DNA from: Pseudomonadota bacterium
Lineage (GTDB): Bacteria > Pseudomonadota > Gammaproteobacteria > Steroidobacterales > Steroidobacteraceae
NCBI GenBank assembly: GCA_023417315.1
Contig: JAEZFW010000065.1
Coordinates: 58,669 to 122,668, forward strand
Length of the DNA: 64,000 nucleotides
Direction: 5' to 3'
Below, one piece after another: positions 46,055-54,757 of the stretch. How positions within the stretch are numbered: position 1 is the first letter of the stretch; every line of letters begins with the position of its first letter. The translations under genes and the position numbers were made by a program. The notes beneath the pieces are model-generated. The model searched no databases. It saw nothing but the letters and a program-made list of their open reading frames with translations, and was not told the DNA's origin.

Positions 46055-46381
46055 TTATCCCTTGTCTTCGACCAGATGCACGACGCCGCGCACTTGCTCG
46101 AGCGGGAGCATGAACGCAAGTCCGTGACCGGGCGCAGAGAGCTCGGCTGCGCGAACGATCTCATCGAGCACCGTCTGCGCGATGTGCAAGGGCACGACCG
46201 TGAGCACGACTTCTTTCTCGGGCTCGATCTGAATGCCGAATACGCGTTGCTGCTCGTTTCGACCGATACCTCGGCCGAACAACACAGTGCCTCCATGCGC
46301 GCCAGCCTTCATGCTGGCTTCGAGAACGGTATCGCCCCAACCGCGGCGCACGATGCTGACGATCAGGCGTGGGTCGTTCAT
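46055..46381 (-). CDS. PII-like protein (nitrogen-regulator fold)
   Basis: 108 residues with the ferredoxin-like PII architecture: RLIVSIVRRGWGDTVLEASM, then a T-loop-like GAHGGTVLFGRGIGRNEQQR, FGIQIEPEKEVVLTVVP and TVLDEIVRAAEL. The loop lacks the uridylylated Tyr of classical GlnB. PII-like proteins sense nucleotides or metabolites and bind membrane transporters. Its ATG overlaps the stop of the DUF1538 gene by 4 bp, so it is made together with the transport proteins and probably controls them. Confidence 0.85.
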   Translation of the reverse strand: MNDPRLIVSIVRRGWGDTVLEASMKAGAHGGTVLFGRGIGRNEQQRVFGIQIEPEKEVVLTVVPLHIAQTVLDEIVRAAELSAPGHGLAFMLPLEQVRGVVHLVEDKG

Positions 46382-47115
46382 GTTCGCACTCCTAACTTCC
46401 GCATTTTCATTTGCACCAATACGCCGACGACCATAACTGAGAATATCGGCGCTAGAGCGATGAGCGCCACCAATCCGAAACCGTTGACGAGCGGATCACC
46501 GGTACTCCTCGCTGAGGAGGCACCCAAAGCCAGCGCTAGTAGGAACGAGTTCGCCAAGGGTCCCGTAGCGACACCGCCCGCATCCGCAGCGATCGGCACG
46601 AAATCCTTGCTGCTGAACCAAAGCAACGTGACGACGAGCCCATAGCCAACCACGAGAAGATAGATGAGGTCGAGACCGAGGCTGATGCGCAGCATGCCAA
46701 TGCCCACCCAGATGGAGACACCGATGCAGATCGCATGCAGCACGAGCCGGCCCGGTATCGAGCCGTTCGAAGCCTCCTCGACTTGGTCCGCCAGGATGCG
46801 CACAGCCGGTTCTCCCCACGCAGTGACGAACCCGAGTAGAGCCCCCGCCGTCACGAGGATCCAGGCGTTGTCGAGTGCGCCAAGCGCCTCGCCCACGGCG
46901 CGACCGAAGGGTAAGAACGCAACGCCTACGCCCACGAGAAACAAGAACAACCCGGCGGCTGCGATCAGCGTTCCTTTCAATATGGCTGCAACCTGCGCGA
47001 CCGGCAGCTTCAGTAAGAAGATCTGGAAGATCAAGAAGAGCAGGACCAGCGGCGTGACGGCGACGAGTACGCCGCGTCCCACCGTCACCAGCTCGCTCCA
47101 CCAGTCGAGGCTCAT
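46378..47115 (-). CDS. DUF1538 membrane protein, second subunit
   Basis: A 245-residue inner-membrane protein with about six helices and the DUF1538 signatures: VTPLVLLFLIFQIFLLKLPV, VGVGVAFLPFGRAVGEALG, TAWGEPAVRILADQVEEASN and SSKDFVPIAADAGGVATGPL. Its ATG overlaps the first DUF1538 gene by 4 bp. DUF1538 pairs have been described as two-component cation/proton antiporters (UmpA/UmpB type) in Halomonas; that role is likely but unproven here. It is a paralog of the preceding gene, so the pair may form a heterodimer. Confidence 0.88.
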   Translation of the reverse strand: MSLDWWSELVTVGRGVLVAVTPLVLLFLIFQIFLLKLPVAQVAAILKGTLIAAAGLFLFLVGVGVAFLPFGRAVGEALGALDNAWILVTAGALLGFVTAWGEPAVRILADQVEEASNGSIPGRLVLHAICIGVSIWVGIGMLRISLGLDLIYLLVVGYGLVVTLLWFSSKDFVPIAADAGGVATGPLANSFLLALALGASSARSTGDPLVNGFGLVALIALAPIFSVMVVGVLVQMKMRKLGVRT

Positions 47116-47807
47116 GAGCGAAGCAGGCCTATGATCAAGATCGCGATGATCGGTCCGATGGATGCGAGGCCGACGACGCCAAACCCATCGGTGACGGCTG
47201 AGCGCCCCGCCAGCACGGAGCTGACCCCGATCGCAAGCGCGATGATGACGGGCGCCGAGAGCACGCCGGTCGTCACACTTCCGCCATCGAAGGCCAGCGA
47301 GACGAACTCCGATGGCGCAAAGACAGCAAGCGCAAGTGCGAGCAAATATCCCGCGGCGAGCAGATACTTCATCGGCCAGCCGAACACGATACGTGCGATT
47401 GCAATCGCAGTCAGCACCGCGACTCCGAGCGCGATCGCGTAGAGAACGAGCTTGCCGGAAATGACGCCGGAGGAGGTTCTCTCCACTTGATCCGAGAGTA
47501 CGAGGACATCGGGCTCCGGAATCGTAGTGGCGAAGCCGATCGAGAAGGCCACCACGAGGATGAGAAGAAGCGAGCGCTTCTGCGGAAGCTCAGCACCGAT
47601 GAATCGACCCATCGGCACGATGCCAATGTCGATGCCGACGAAGAGCAGCATCATGCCTACGACGGCGAGCAGCGATCCCACTAGAAACTGAATGAACAGC
47701 CCGACGGGTGCGTGCACGACAGCGAACTGCAGAACGCAGACGGAGAGGATGAGCGGCGCGACAGCCGTCAACACCTCGATCGCTTTCTCTCGCAGGAGCT
47801 GAAGCAT
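47112..47807 (-). CDS. DUF1538 membrane protein, first subunit
   Basis: 231 residues, about six helices. DUF1538 landmarks mirror those of its partner: VLTAVAPLILSVCVLQFAVV, VGIDIGIVPMGRFIGAEL, TTIPEPDVLVLSDQVERTSS and APSEFVSLAFDGGSVTTGVL. The acidic EP/D residues and the conserved serine/glycine loops are probably part of the ion path. It is the first gene of the coupled DUF1538-DUF1538-PII trio. It would work as the partner subunit of a cation antiporter. Confidence 0.88.
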   Translation of the reverse strand: MLQLLREKAIEVLTAVAPLILSVCVLQFAVVHAPVGLFIQFLVGSLLAVVGMMLLFVGIDIGIVPMGRFIGAELPQKRSLLLILVVAFSIGFATTIPEPDVLVLSDQVERTSSGVISGKLVLYAIALGVAVLTAIAIARIVFGWPMKYLLAAGYLLALALAVFAPSEFVSLAFDGGSVTTGVLSAPVIIALAIGVSSVLAGRSAVTDGFGVVGLASIGPIIAILIIGLLRS

Positions 47808-47874
47808 TCCGTCTTATGCCTTGTTGCGGCTGCCTCGGAACATCAGTGAGCGTGCGCGGTCACTCGCTTCGCGC

Positions 47875-49041
47875 TCAACTGATGATAGGCGGCGTCGCGT
47901 TCTTCTGGCCAGTCAACACGAGCTCCGCGGCGAGCAGCGCTTGCTCTTGGTCTTGCGCATTCTGCGTTCGATTCACGATGTCTTCGACGAACTGCGGTCC
48001 GAACGGCAGCGGCACGTCCTTGCAGTCGATATAACGGGTTCGTTTCTGGTCGACGATGTAGAGATGATTGCCGCCGCTCAAGCCGGAGGCGATGTTCACG
48101 TACTTGCGCAGCTCGATGTAGCCCTCCGTGCCGAGGATGAAGAGCCGGCCATCGCCCCATGTGCTCAAGCCATCTGGAGTGAACCAGTCGACACGGACGT
48201 ATCCTGTACCGCCGTTACCGGCGATGATCATATCGCCGAAATCTTCGAACTTCGGGTATTGAGGATGCGCGAGATTGCCTGTTTGCGCCGCGACGACGCG
48301 TGCGCGCGTGCTATTCGTATAGAACAGGAACTGATCGGCTTGATGCGAGCCGATATCGGTGAGAATCCCGCCGTAGCGCGCTTTGTCGAAGAACCACTCG
48401 GGACGCGAGGGTGCATTCACCCGGTGCGGGCCGAGATTGATCGTCTGAATGACTCGGCCGATCGCGCCCTGCTTGACGAGCTCACCAGCGTACACGGCGG
48501 ACCGGACTTCCAGCCGCTCGGAGTACATGATCGCGAACTTGCGCTTCGTTTCCTTGACCGCTCGACGCACGTCGGCGAGTTGCTCCAACGTCGTGATCGC
48601 CGGCTTATCGCCGAGGTAATCCTTGCCCGCGCGCATGACGCGAACTCCGAGCGGTGCACGCTGATCGGGAATCGGTGCAGCCACCACGAGTTGAATCGAT
48701 TTGTCCTCGAGGATCTCGTCTTCACTGCGCGCGAGCTTGATGTCGCCGAAGCGTTCTCGGAACTGAGCAATTTGGCTCGCATCATTCCCATAAGCGTAGA
48801 AGGACACGAGCTCCCCACCGCCACGTTGAATCGCCGAGACCATGCCGTAGATGTGCGCGTGGTCCATACCGATCGCCGCGAACTTGATCGAGTGTTTCGG
48901 TGGCGGCAGAGGGTTGAACTTTGCGGGCTCGGCGACGACGGCCCCGGAAGCCGCCTGCCCGAATGCGAGCGGCGACATCGCGGAGAACATGCCGGCCAGT
49001 CCCGCCTTCTGCAGGAACTCACGTCTATCGGATCCGCTCAT
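47875..49041 (-). CDS. Tat-exported Gfo/Idh/MocA family oxidoreductase
   Basis: 388 residues. The twin-arginine signal (GSDRREFLQKAGLAGMFSAM, ending near FGQA) marks export of a folded, cofactor-bound protein. The N-terminal Rossmann part has IKFAAIGMDHAHIYGMVSAI in place of the usual GxGxxG, then FRERFGDIKLARSEDEILED and YLGDKPAITTLEQL (related to EKPxx). The C-terminal part is GFO_IDH_MocA_C-like (GILTDIGSHQADQFLFYT). The periplasmic location and the altered dinucleotide loop are typical of the sugar-oxidoreductase-like relatives of this superfamily. The substrate is unknown. Confidence 0.87.
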   Translation of the reverse strand: MSGSDRREFLQKAGLAGMFSAMSPLAFGQAASGAVVAEPAKFNPLPPPKHSIKFAAIGMDHAHIYGMVSAIQRGGGELVSFYAYGNDASQIAQFRERFGDIKLARSEDEILEDKSIQLVVAAPIPDQRAPLGVRVMRAGKDYLGDKPAITTLEQLADVRRAVKETKRKFAIMYSERLEVRSAVYAGELVKQGAIGRVIQTINLGPHRVNAPSRPEWFFDKARYGGILTDIGSHQADQFLFYTNSTRARVVAAQTGNLAHPQYPKFEDFGDMIIAGNGGTGYVRVDWFTPDGLSTWGDGRLFILGTEGYIELRKYVNIASGLSGGNHLYIVDQKRTRYIDCKDVPLPFGPQFVEDIVNRTQNAQDQEQALLAAELVLTGQKNATPPIIS

Positions 49042-49425
49042 CCGTCATCTACCTCGTGCCGATATTGGGGTGGTCGCCGTGCCCGTGATTGTAGTGGTAC
49101 TTGGCACGACGCTGCCCGATTCTGGCTTGTCTCGCCAGCGAGCGGAATAGGGCTGACGAATCTTTCCCGCCCCGTGGGTACGTTCTCTTGCAAGGAATGA
49201 CTCTCGCGGCGAACGCGGCGAGCGCTGCGAAGAAGGGATCGTGAGAAGGACAAGCTTGCTCACAGTTTGGCCGCGGCCGCCGCCTCTGCCGCGAGAGAAC
49301 CTTCCAACCGTCTCAAGCAGCACTACGCAATACCTACAACGCGGGGAAACTCCGCGTCGCCGATTGGGAACATTCTTCCTTCGGCATTGATATCACATGG
49401 GATAGTGATAATGCGGAGTGGGGTA
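49042..49425. other. Divergent intergenic region
   Basis: 384 bp between the Gfo/Idh/MocA gene and the repeat lipoprotein gene. An alanine-rich open frame upstream of the lipoprotein (from 49267) lacks a ribosome site and signal. I see no convincing operator, promoter or hairpin. Confidence 0.45.
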
Positions 49426-51864
49426 ATGGCGACGGCGCATGGCGCGCGTCTGGTGTGCGCGTCCGCTCTTCTGGCGATCCTTGCGGCATGCTCGAATGGA
49501 CGAGGAAGCGTGCAGCCAGGAGGCGCACAAGCTCAAGAGCCACCGCCTGCGCAGCAGTTCTCCGTAGCGGCGAGCGTCTCCGGGCTCCAAGGCACTGGAC
49601 TCGTCCTTCAGAACAACGGTGCCGATAACGTCGGGGTCGATGCCGACGGTGCCGCGCTTTTCCCGACGCGATTGAACGACCGTGCGACCTACAGCGTCGC
49701 GATCCTGACGCAGCCCAGCAACCCAGCGCAAACATGCGCCGTCGCAAACGGAAGCGGCACGATTGCGGGCGCCAACATCACGAACGTGACGGTGTCCTGC
49801 GCGCCACCAGCGAGTCCGCAGTTTCGCGTGCGCGGCACCGTGAACGGACTTGCCGGGAGCGGACTCGTTCTACAGAACAACCAAGGCGATGATCTGCCCA
49901 TCGCAAGTGCGGGGGAGTTCGAATTCGCGACAACAGTAGCAGCCGGTGCACAGTACGCAGTGACGGTGCTCGGACAGCCAACGGGTCCTGAGCAAACGTG
50001 CACGGTCACGAATGGCAGCGGCACGGTCGGATCTGCCGACGTCACGAATGTCGTGGTGACCTGCGCGACAGACACGTTCGCGGTGGGCGGGCGCGTGCAA
50101 GGGCTGCTGGGCACCGGTTTGCAGATCCAGAACAACGCAGGCGCCCCGCTCGCAATCGATGCGGCAGGAAATTTCACATTTGCGGAAAGAGTGGCCGCCG
50201 GAAGCACCTACAGCGTCACCGTTGCCGCCCAGCCAACATCGCCTTTGCAGAGTTGCGCCGTCGAGAATGCAACCGGCAAGGTGACGGATGCCGACGTGAC
50301 GAACGTCTTGATTACGTGCACGACCAATCTCTTCACCGTCGGCGGCACGATCAATGGGCTCGCGGGCTCCGGGCTGCGATTGCAGGCCACTGGAGCAGGT
50401 CAGTATCGTGCAACTGCGGCCGGAGCATTTCAGTTTCCTACTGCAGTCGCGAGCGGAACGAGTTACACCATCATCGTCGAAGCTCAACCGAACAATCCCA
50501 GCCAGACATGCGTGGTGGCAAACCACACCGGCGTGGTCGCCGATGCGAACGTCACGAATGTAGCGGTGACATGCACTACGAACCGCTTCTCAGTGGGCGG
50601 ACGTGTGAGTGGACTGGAAGGCTCAGGATTGGCTCTGCGCAATAACGGCGGAGATGAGCTTGCAATTGCCTCGAGCGGGGTCTTCACGTTCAACACTGCG
50701 CTCGAAAGCGGGAGGCGTTACGAAGTCTCGGTTGCGACTCAGCCGGCGGATCCGTTGCAGGTCTGCTCCGTGGCCAACGCGAGTGGCACGGTTGGCGGCA
50801 GCAACATCACCAATGTGCGCGTGAACTGCGCGCTGCAGACATTCCCGATTTCAGGCACCGTCAGTGGTCTGCTCGGTTCCGGGCTCGTCCTGCAAAACAA
50901 CAATGGCGATCCGGTCGAGGTCGAATCCGATGGCGGCTTCACGTTCTCACGTGAGATCGCGAGCGGTGCGACCTACAACGTGAGCGTGCGCACGCAACCG
51001 TCGAATCCGACGCAGGCATGCACGGTCACGAATGGCACGGGAACCGTGACGACGAGCGCAATCGCCAACGTCACCGTTGCATGTACCACGAGCAGCTTCG
51101 CGCTCGGCGGTACGGTCTCGGGGCTCGCAGGCGCAGGACTTACGATTACGAATGGCACCGAGCAACTCGCATTGAATGGCGATGGATCATTCTCGTTCCC
51201 GACTCCTCTTCCGAGCGGGACTGAGTACAGCGTGTCGATCCTCACTCAACCGACGAACCCGGAGCAGGTGTGCGCGATCTCGAACGGCGCCGGCACGATC
51301 GGTGGCAGTAACATCACGAGCATCGCGATCATGTGCACGACGACCCAGTACACGATCGGCGGCACGGTCGCGGGCCTCGCAGGTCAAGGATTGACTCTGC
51401 AGAACAACGGTGCGGATTCGCTTCCGATCGGCGCGAATGGCGCGTTCACCTTCCCAGCGTCCATCGCCGGCGGCTCGATGTATTCCGTGACGGTCGCTAC
51501 GCAGCCGACGAATCCGACGCAGAGTTGCTCAGTGACTCAAGGAACCGGAACGGTCTCCGGGAACGTGACCAACGTAGTCGTCGAGTGCACGACTTCGAGC
51601 TTCACAGTAGGCGGCACCGTCACGGGTTTGACCGGCGGATTCGGCGGCCCGCTCGTGCTTCAGAACAACGGCGATTCGCTGACGTTGAATGCCGATGGAC
51701 CATTCACGTTCGGTGCAGCGGTAGCGAGCGGCGGGAGCTACAACGTCGTGATCGTGTCCGATCCACTGAATCGTCAATGCGCGGTCACGAACGCTCAGGG
51801 CACCGTGACGACTGCGCCCGTGAGCTCGGTGAGCGTAAGTTGCGAGCCCGTGCCGATCTTTTAG
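49426..51864 (+). CDS. Lipoprotein of nine ~85-residue tandem repeats
   Basis: 812 residues. A signal peptide ends in a lipobox (ALLAILAACSNG, Cys22), followed by a short linker and nine tandem repeats of 84-88 residues. Each repeat follows the same plan: F-V-GGTV-GL-G-GL-LQNNG, then GxFTF, a VASG-Y-V-V-TQP-P-Q-C, then NGTGTV and a final TNV-V-C-T. The two cysteines in each repeat probably pair. The fold should be a chain of Ig-like beta-sandwiches reaching out from the outer membrane, as in adhesins or polymer-binding lipoproteins. Repeats differ at many positions, so they are old, not freshly amplified. The ATG at 49426 has GGAG 7 nt upstream; ATG 49411 is possible. Function unknown. Confidence 0.85.
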   Translation: MATAHGARLVCASALLAILAACSNGRGSVQPGGAQAQEPPPAQQFSVAASVSGLQGTGLVLQNNGADNVGVDADGAALFPTRLNDRATYSVAILTQPSNPAQTCAVANGSGTIAGANITNVTVSCAPPASPQFRVRGTVNGLAGSGLVLQNNQGDDLPIASAGEFEFATTVAAGAQYAVTVLGQPTGPEQTCTVTNGSGTVGSADVTNVVVTCATDTFAVGGRVQGLLGTGLQIQNNAGAPLAIDAAGNFTFAERVAAGSTYSVTVAAQPTSPLQSCAVENATGKVTDADVTNVLITCTTNLFTVGGTINGLAGSGLRLQATGAGQYRATAAGAFQFPTAVASGTSYTIIVEAQPNNPSQTCVVANHTGVVADANVTNVAVTCTTNRFSVGGRVSGLEGSGLALRNNGGDELAIASSGVFTFNTALESGRRYEVSVATQPADPLQVCSVANASGTVGGSNITNVRVNCALQTFPISGTVSGLLGSGLVLQNNNGDPVEVESDGGFTFSREIASGATYNVSVRTQPSNPTQACTVTNGTGTVTTSAIANVTVACTTSSFALGGTVSGLAGAGLTITNGTEQLALNGDGSFSFPTPLPSGTEYSVSILTQPTNPEQVCAISNGAGTIGGSNITSIAIMCTTTQYTIGGTVAGLAGQGLTLQNNGADSLPIGANGAFTFPASIAGGSMYSVTVATQPTNPTQSCSVTQGTGTVSGNVTNVVVECTTSSFTVGGTVTGLTGGFGGPLVLQNNGDSLTLNADGPFTFGAAVASGGSYNVVIVSDPLNRQCAVTNAQGTVTTAPVSSVSVSCEPVPIF

Positions 51865-51933
51865 AAGTGAAACGACGACCGCATATCGAACACTCTGGCC
51901 AGTCACCCAGTACCCAGCCGCCCAGAACCCTCT

Positions 51934-53421
51934 TCAGGGTTCTCCCGCATGCCACGCACGCAGGTTCAAGAACTCGCGCCGCGTGCGTGGGCCATAGGTT
52001 GCGAAGGCAGGATTGGGTCGCTCGTGGTATGCGAGTCTCGCCTCGGCAATCGCATCGCCCTCGGTGTACTTACGCAACCCTTCTGCTGAAAGGTGATACG
52101 GCTTCGTCGCGTTCAGGCCGAATACCTTTGCGCGCAACTGAGGCGTGATCGTTGGATAGCCATACTTTTCGCGCAGCGCCTCGGAGATCTGAAACGATCT
52201 GAATGCTTGGATCTGATCCTGCGGTGAGCCGTACCAGATCGAATCGGTACCCCACAGAACATTGTTCTCACCGATGTACTTGAACAGCTTGCCCATGGCG
52301 TGAGCGGCGGAGTCTGGATCGCGCATAGATAGGAACCGCCAGGTCGAGCCAAGCTCCGCGTAGACATTGCTGTTGGGTTTGACGTCGCTCTCGAGCACTG
52401 AGGTGACCAGAGCGTCGATGCCGTCGGTGCGCTTCGCATCGTATGGACCTTCCGGTTTGCTCGACACGAAGCCGGAGTGATAGATGAGGAAGTTCATATC
52501 GGGAAACTGCTTCGCGATCGGTCCGATGTCGCGGCAGGTCGAGTGTTCATAGCTCTTCGGGCCGAAATCCAGGCCCTTGTGGATGCAGATGTTGCGCACC
52601 CCGAGCTTGCGCGCCTTCTCCACGAACGCCACACCGACGTCGTCGGTCATCCAGAATCCTTCGCCCGTCGGCCCCCACTGCGTATAGGTCTTGAAGGCAA
52701 CGACGCCGAGCTTCGCGAGCCTCTCCATGTCCTCCACATCGCCTTTCTGATTCGGGTTCACGCGCCCGTGAAGGAGGAGTCGCTTTGAGCCCTCCATCTT
52801 CTCCACGATATCGCGCGTGGCCATCGCTTCCTCGATCGTAAGCGGCTCGCCCTCGCGCGTCGAAGGCACGAAGCTCAAGACCATGATGTCGGTATCCGAA
52901 TCGAGAAAGACGTCTTTGATGAACTCATCGGGTCCGATGCAATCGAGATAGCTCCGCTCACCTGGCCGCTGCGCGAGATCGCACTGGGTTTTCGGCATCT
53001 GCAAGGGTTTGTCACCCGGAGGCAGGCTCTTCGTCCACGCGCCAGTCGGATTCACGAAGTGGCCCTGCACGTCGAAGATGAACTCCTTCTTGCCGAGCTC
53101 TGCCGCAGCGAGTTGCTCATCGACGGCGGACTCTTGCGCGAGCTCGAAAAAACCGCCGCGTCGGCCGCTCTGGGCATGTGCGGCGTTGAATGCGAGTAGG
53201 GTGGATGCAGCCCCACATGCGGACGTCAAGAAGGAGCGTCGCGTGCGGCCGAGCTTCTTCGCAAAAGCACTCGCCCATTCGGAGGCGAGTCGATTCGCGC
53301 GGCGCAAGGAGTCATCGAGCGGAATCGGGGCGAATTCGCCGTTCGAGGTGGAATCCAGCTTGATCGGCAGACGCTGACCTTCAGGATCGAGATCGCGCGT
53401 GGGCGGTACGAGATTGCGCAT
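51934..53421 (-). CDS. Tat-type amidohydrolase (TIM barrel)
   Basis: 495 residues. A long polar N-terminal segment (LPIKLDSTSNGEFAPIPL and on) is followed by an internal twin-arginine signal (RTRRSFLTSACGAASTLLAF, near residue 61) and then an amidohydrolase-2-like barrel: EFIFDVQGHFVNP, VNPNQKGDVEDMERLAKLG, NICIHKGLDFGP, FLIYHSGF and LWGTDSIWYG. The usual DxHxH opening is DVQGH here, so one metal ligand is changed. The long leader ahead of the RR motif seems to be a family trait and not a start error. The AGGGGA 6 nt ahead of ATG 53421 supports this start. Confidence 0.8.
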   Translation of the reverse strand: MRNLVPPTRDLDPEGQRLPIKLDSTSNGEFAPIPLDDSLRRANRLASEWASAFAKKLGRTRRSFLTSACGAASTLLAFNAAHAQSGRRGGFFELAQESAVDEQLAAAELGKKEFIFDVQGHFVNPTGAWTKSLPPGDKPLQMPKTQCDLAQRPGERSYLDCIGPDEFIKDVFLDSDTDIMVLSFVPSTREGEPLTIEEAMATRDIVEKMEGSKRLLLHGRVNPNQKGDVEDMERLAKLGVVAFKTYTQWGPTGEGFWMTDDVGVAFVEKARKLGVRNICIHKGLDFGPKSYEHSTCRDIGPIAKQFPDMNFLIYHSGFVSSKPEGPYDAKRTDGIDALVTSVLESDVKPNSNVYAELGSTWRFLSMRDPDSAAHAMGKLFKYIGENNVLWGTDSIWYGSPQDQIQAFRSFQISEALREKYGYPTITPQLRAKVFGLNATKPYHLSAEGLRKYTEGDAIAEARLAYHERPNPAFATYGPRTRREFLNLRAWHAGEP

Positions 53422-53496
53422 CGCTTGTCCCCTGAGTGATCGGAAGCGTGAGCCTGCCACTCCGGGCGGCGGGCACGCAAGCGCGGCGCCCCGCGC

Positions 53497-53606
53497 GGTG
53501 ACGGGTGACGAGCAAGATCCGGATTGGACGCGCGGCATCGCGCGCTCGTGAGGACTGCGCGTCAGCGCCTTTCTTGCACGTCACGCGTCACTCGTCACCC
53601 GTCACC
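53497..53606. repeat. Inverted repeat overlapping the end of a GT4 gene
   Basis: The arms GGTGACGGGTGACGAG (53497-53512) and CTCGTCACCCGTCACC (53591-53606) are perfect 16-bp inverted repeats; further partial matches extend inward. The right arm encodes the last residues and lies next to the stop of the GT4 gene. Confidence 0.7.
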
Positions 53607-54643
53607 GGTAACAGATCGTTAGCGAGCGCCGTGGCAACCGAAGGATCCGATCGAGGATGTAGATGACTCAAGAACTGCTCCGTCGCGGCGCGCCAAGAGA
53701 AGCGTTTGGCGTACTGCGCAACGTCCTCGCGTTTCAGTTCGAGTGCTCGTAGGCATGCGGTGCGCAAATCATGATCGAGCGCGCCCGCTTTCGGGTCCGT
53801 GATGACATCGACCGGCCCGGTGACGGGGTAGGCTGCGACCGGTAGTCCGCAGGCCATCGCCTCGAGCAAGACGAGCCCGAAGGTGTCGGTCTTGCTTGGA
53901 AATACGAATACGTCGGCCGACGCGTAGATCTCCGCCAGCTCGTGCTGATTCAGCACACCGAGAAAGTTGACGTTTGCATAGCGCGCCTTGAAGCCCTCGA
54001 GCGCAGGCCCCACGCCTGCAACCCACTTCGAGCCCGGCAGGTCGAGCGCAAGAAAAGCTTCGATGTTCTTCTCGACTGCGACACGACCGACATACAAGAA
54101 GATCGGCGGTTTCGTTTGCAGCCGGTCGCAGCGTTGCGGTTTGAAGATCGCATGATCGACGCCGCGCGACCAGAGCTTCACGTTTGCAAAGCCGCGAGCA
54201 TCCAGATCGCGCTTCACGACTTGCGTCGGCGCCATCACCGCCTTCGAAGGACCATGAAACCAGCGGAGGAAAGCGTATGTCCATGAGAGCGGGAAGGCGA
54301 AACGCGCCTGCACGTATTCGGGAAAGCGCGTGTGGTACGCGGTCGTGAAAGGCCGGTCGTGTTCGAGCGCGAAGCCTCGCGCCGCCATGCCGAGCGGCCC
54401 TTCTGTCGCGATGTGCAGAGCATCCGGATCGAACGCTCGAATGCGTGCGGCGACTCCAGCGCCGGGCAACAGTGAGAGTCGAATGTCTGGATAGGTCGGG
54501 CAGGGGATCGTGCGAAACTCGAGCGGAGTAAGAAACTCGACTCGATGCCCTAAGCTCTCGAGCTCCGCGCGCGTTGCCTTCAACGTACGCACGACGCCAT
54601 TCACTTGCGGTTCCCAGGCGTCGGTGACGATCATGATTTTCAT
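53588..54643 (-). CDS. GT4-family glycosyltransferase
   Basis: 351 residues. It has the GT-B fold of family 4: an N-terminal domain opening MKIMIVTDAWEPQVNGVVRT, and a C-terminal nucleotide-sugar domain with LYVGRVAVEKNIEAFL and the EX7E-type motif in DTFGLVLLEAMACGLPV. The closest pattern is that of lipid or lipopolysaccharide glycosyltransferases (PIG-A/MgtA-like). It follows the UDP-2,3-diacylglucosamine-type phosphoesterase gene in the same direction, and the pair is common in proteobacteria and suggests glycolipid synthesis. Its C-terminal residues fall within an inverted repeat. Start at ATG 54643; a longer frame has only vector-like residues. Confidence 0.9.
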   Translation of the reverse strand: MKIMIVTDAWEPQVNGVVRTLKATRAELESLGHRVEFLTPLEFRTIPCPTYPDIRLSLLPGAGVAARIRAFDPDALHIATEGPLGMAARGFALEHDRPFTTAYHTRFPEYVQARFAFPLSWTYAFLRWFHGPSKAVMAPTQVVKRDLDARGFANVKLWSRGVDHAIFKPQRCDRLQTKPPIFLYVGRVAVEKNIEAFLALDLPGSKWVAGVGPALEGFKARYANVNFLGVLNQHELAEIYASADVFVFPSKTDTFGLVLLEAMACGLPVAAYPVTGPVDVITDPKAGALDHDLRTACLRALELKREDVAQYAKRFSWRAATEQFLSHLHPRSDPSVATALANDLLPVTGDE

Positions 54644-54655
54644 GTTGGGCCTATG

Positions 54656-54737
54656 GGCAAGCTGGCCACTGGCAACTGGCCAGAAACGCGAAGAGCTCAC
54701 CGCAAACTTCTGGCCAGCTGCCAGTGGCCGGTTTGCC
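54656..54737. repeat. 30-bp-arm palindromic element between phosphoesterase and GT4 genes
   Basis: The arms 54656-54685 and 54708-54737 are inverted repeats matching at 27 of 30 positions with a 22-nt loop (TGGCCACTGGCA is in the left arm). It fills the 114-bp gap between two genes of one operon. It could form a very stable RNA hairpin in the leader of the GT4 gene and set the ratio of the two products. Confidence 0.75.
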
Positions 54738-54757
54738 AGTTGGCCGGATGCAGTCGC

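Noticed and set aside
49097..49115. Sigma-54-like TGGCAC...TGC
   Set aside because: The spacing between GG and GC is 9, not 10, and no enhancer-binding regulator gene is near.
47821..49200. 459-codon open frame on the plus strand
   Set aside because: Antisense to the Gfo/Idh/MocA gene, with composition typical of a shadow frame.
49558..51855. Tandem repeat array as possible CRISPR or VNTR
   Set aside because: The ~255-bp period is coding, in frame and diverged; it is a protein repeat.
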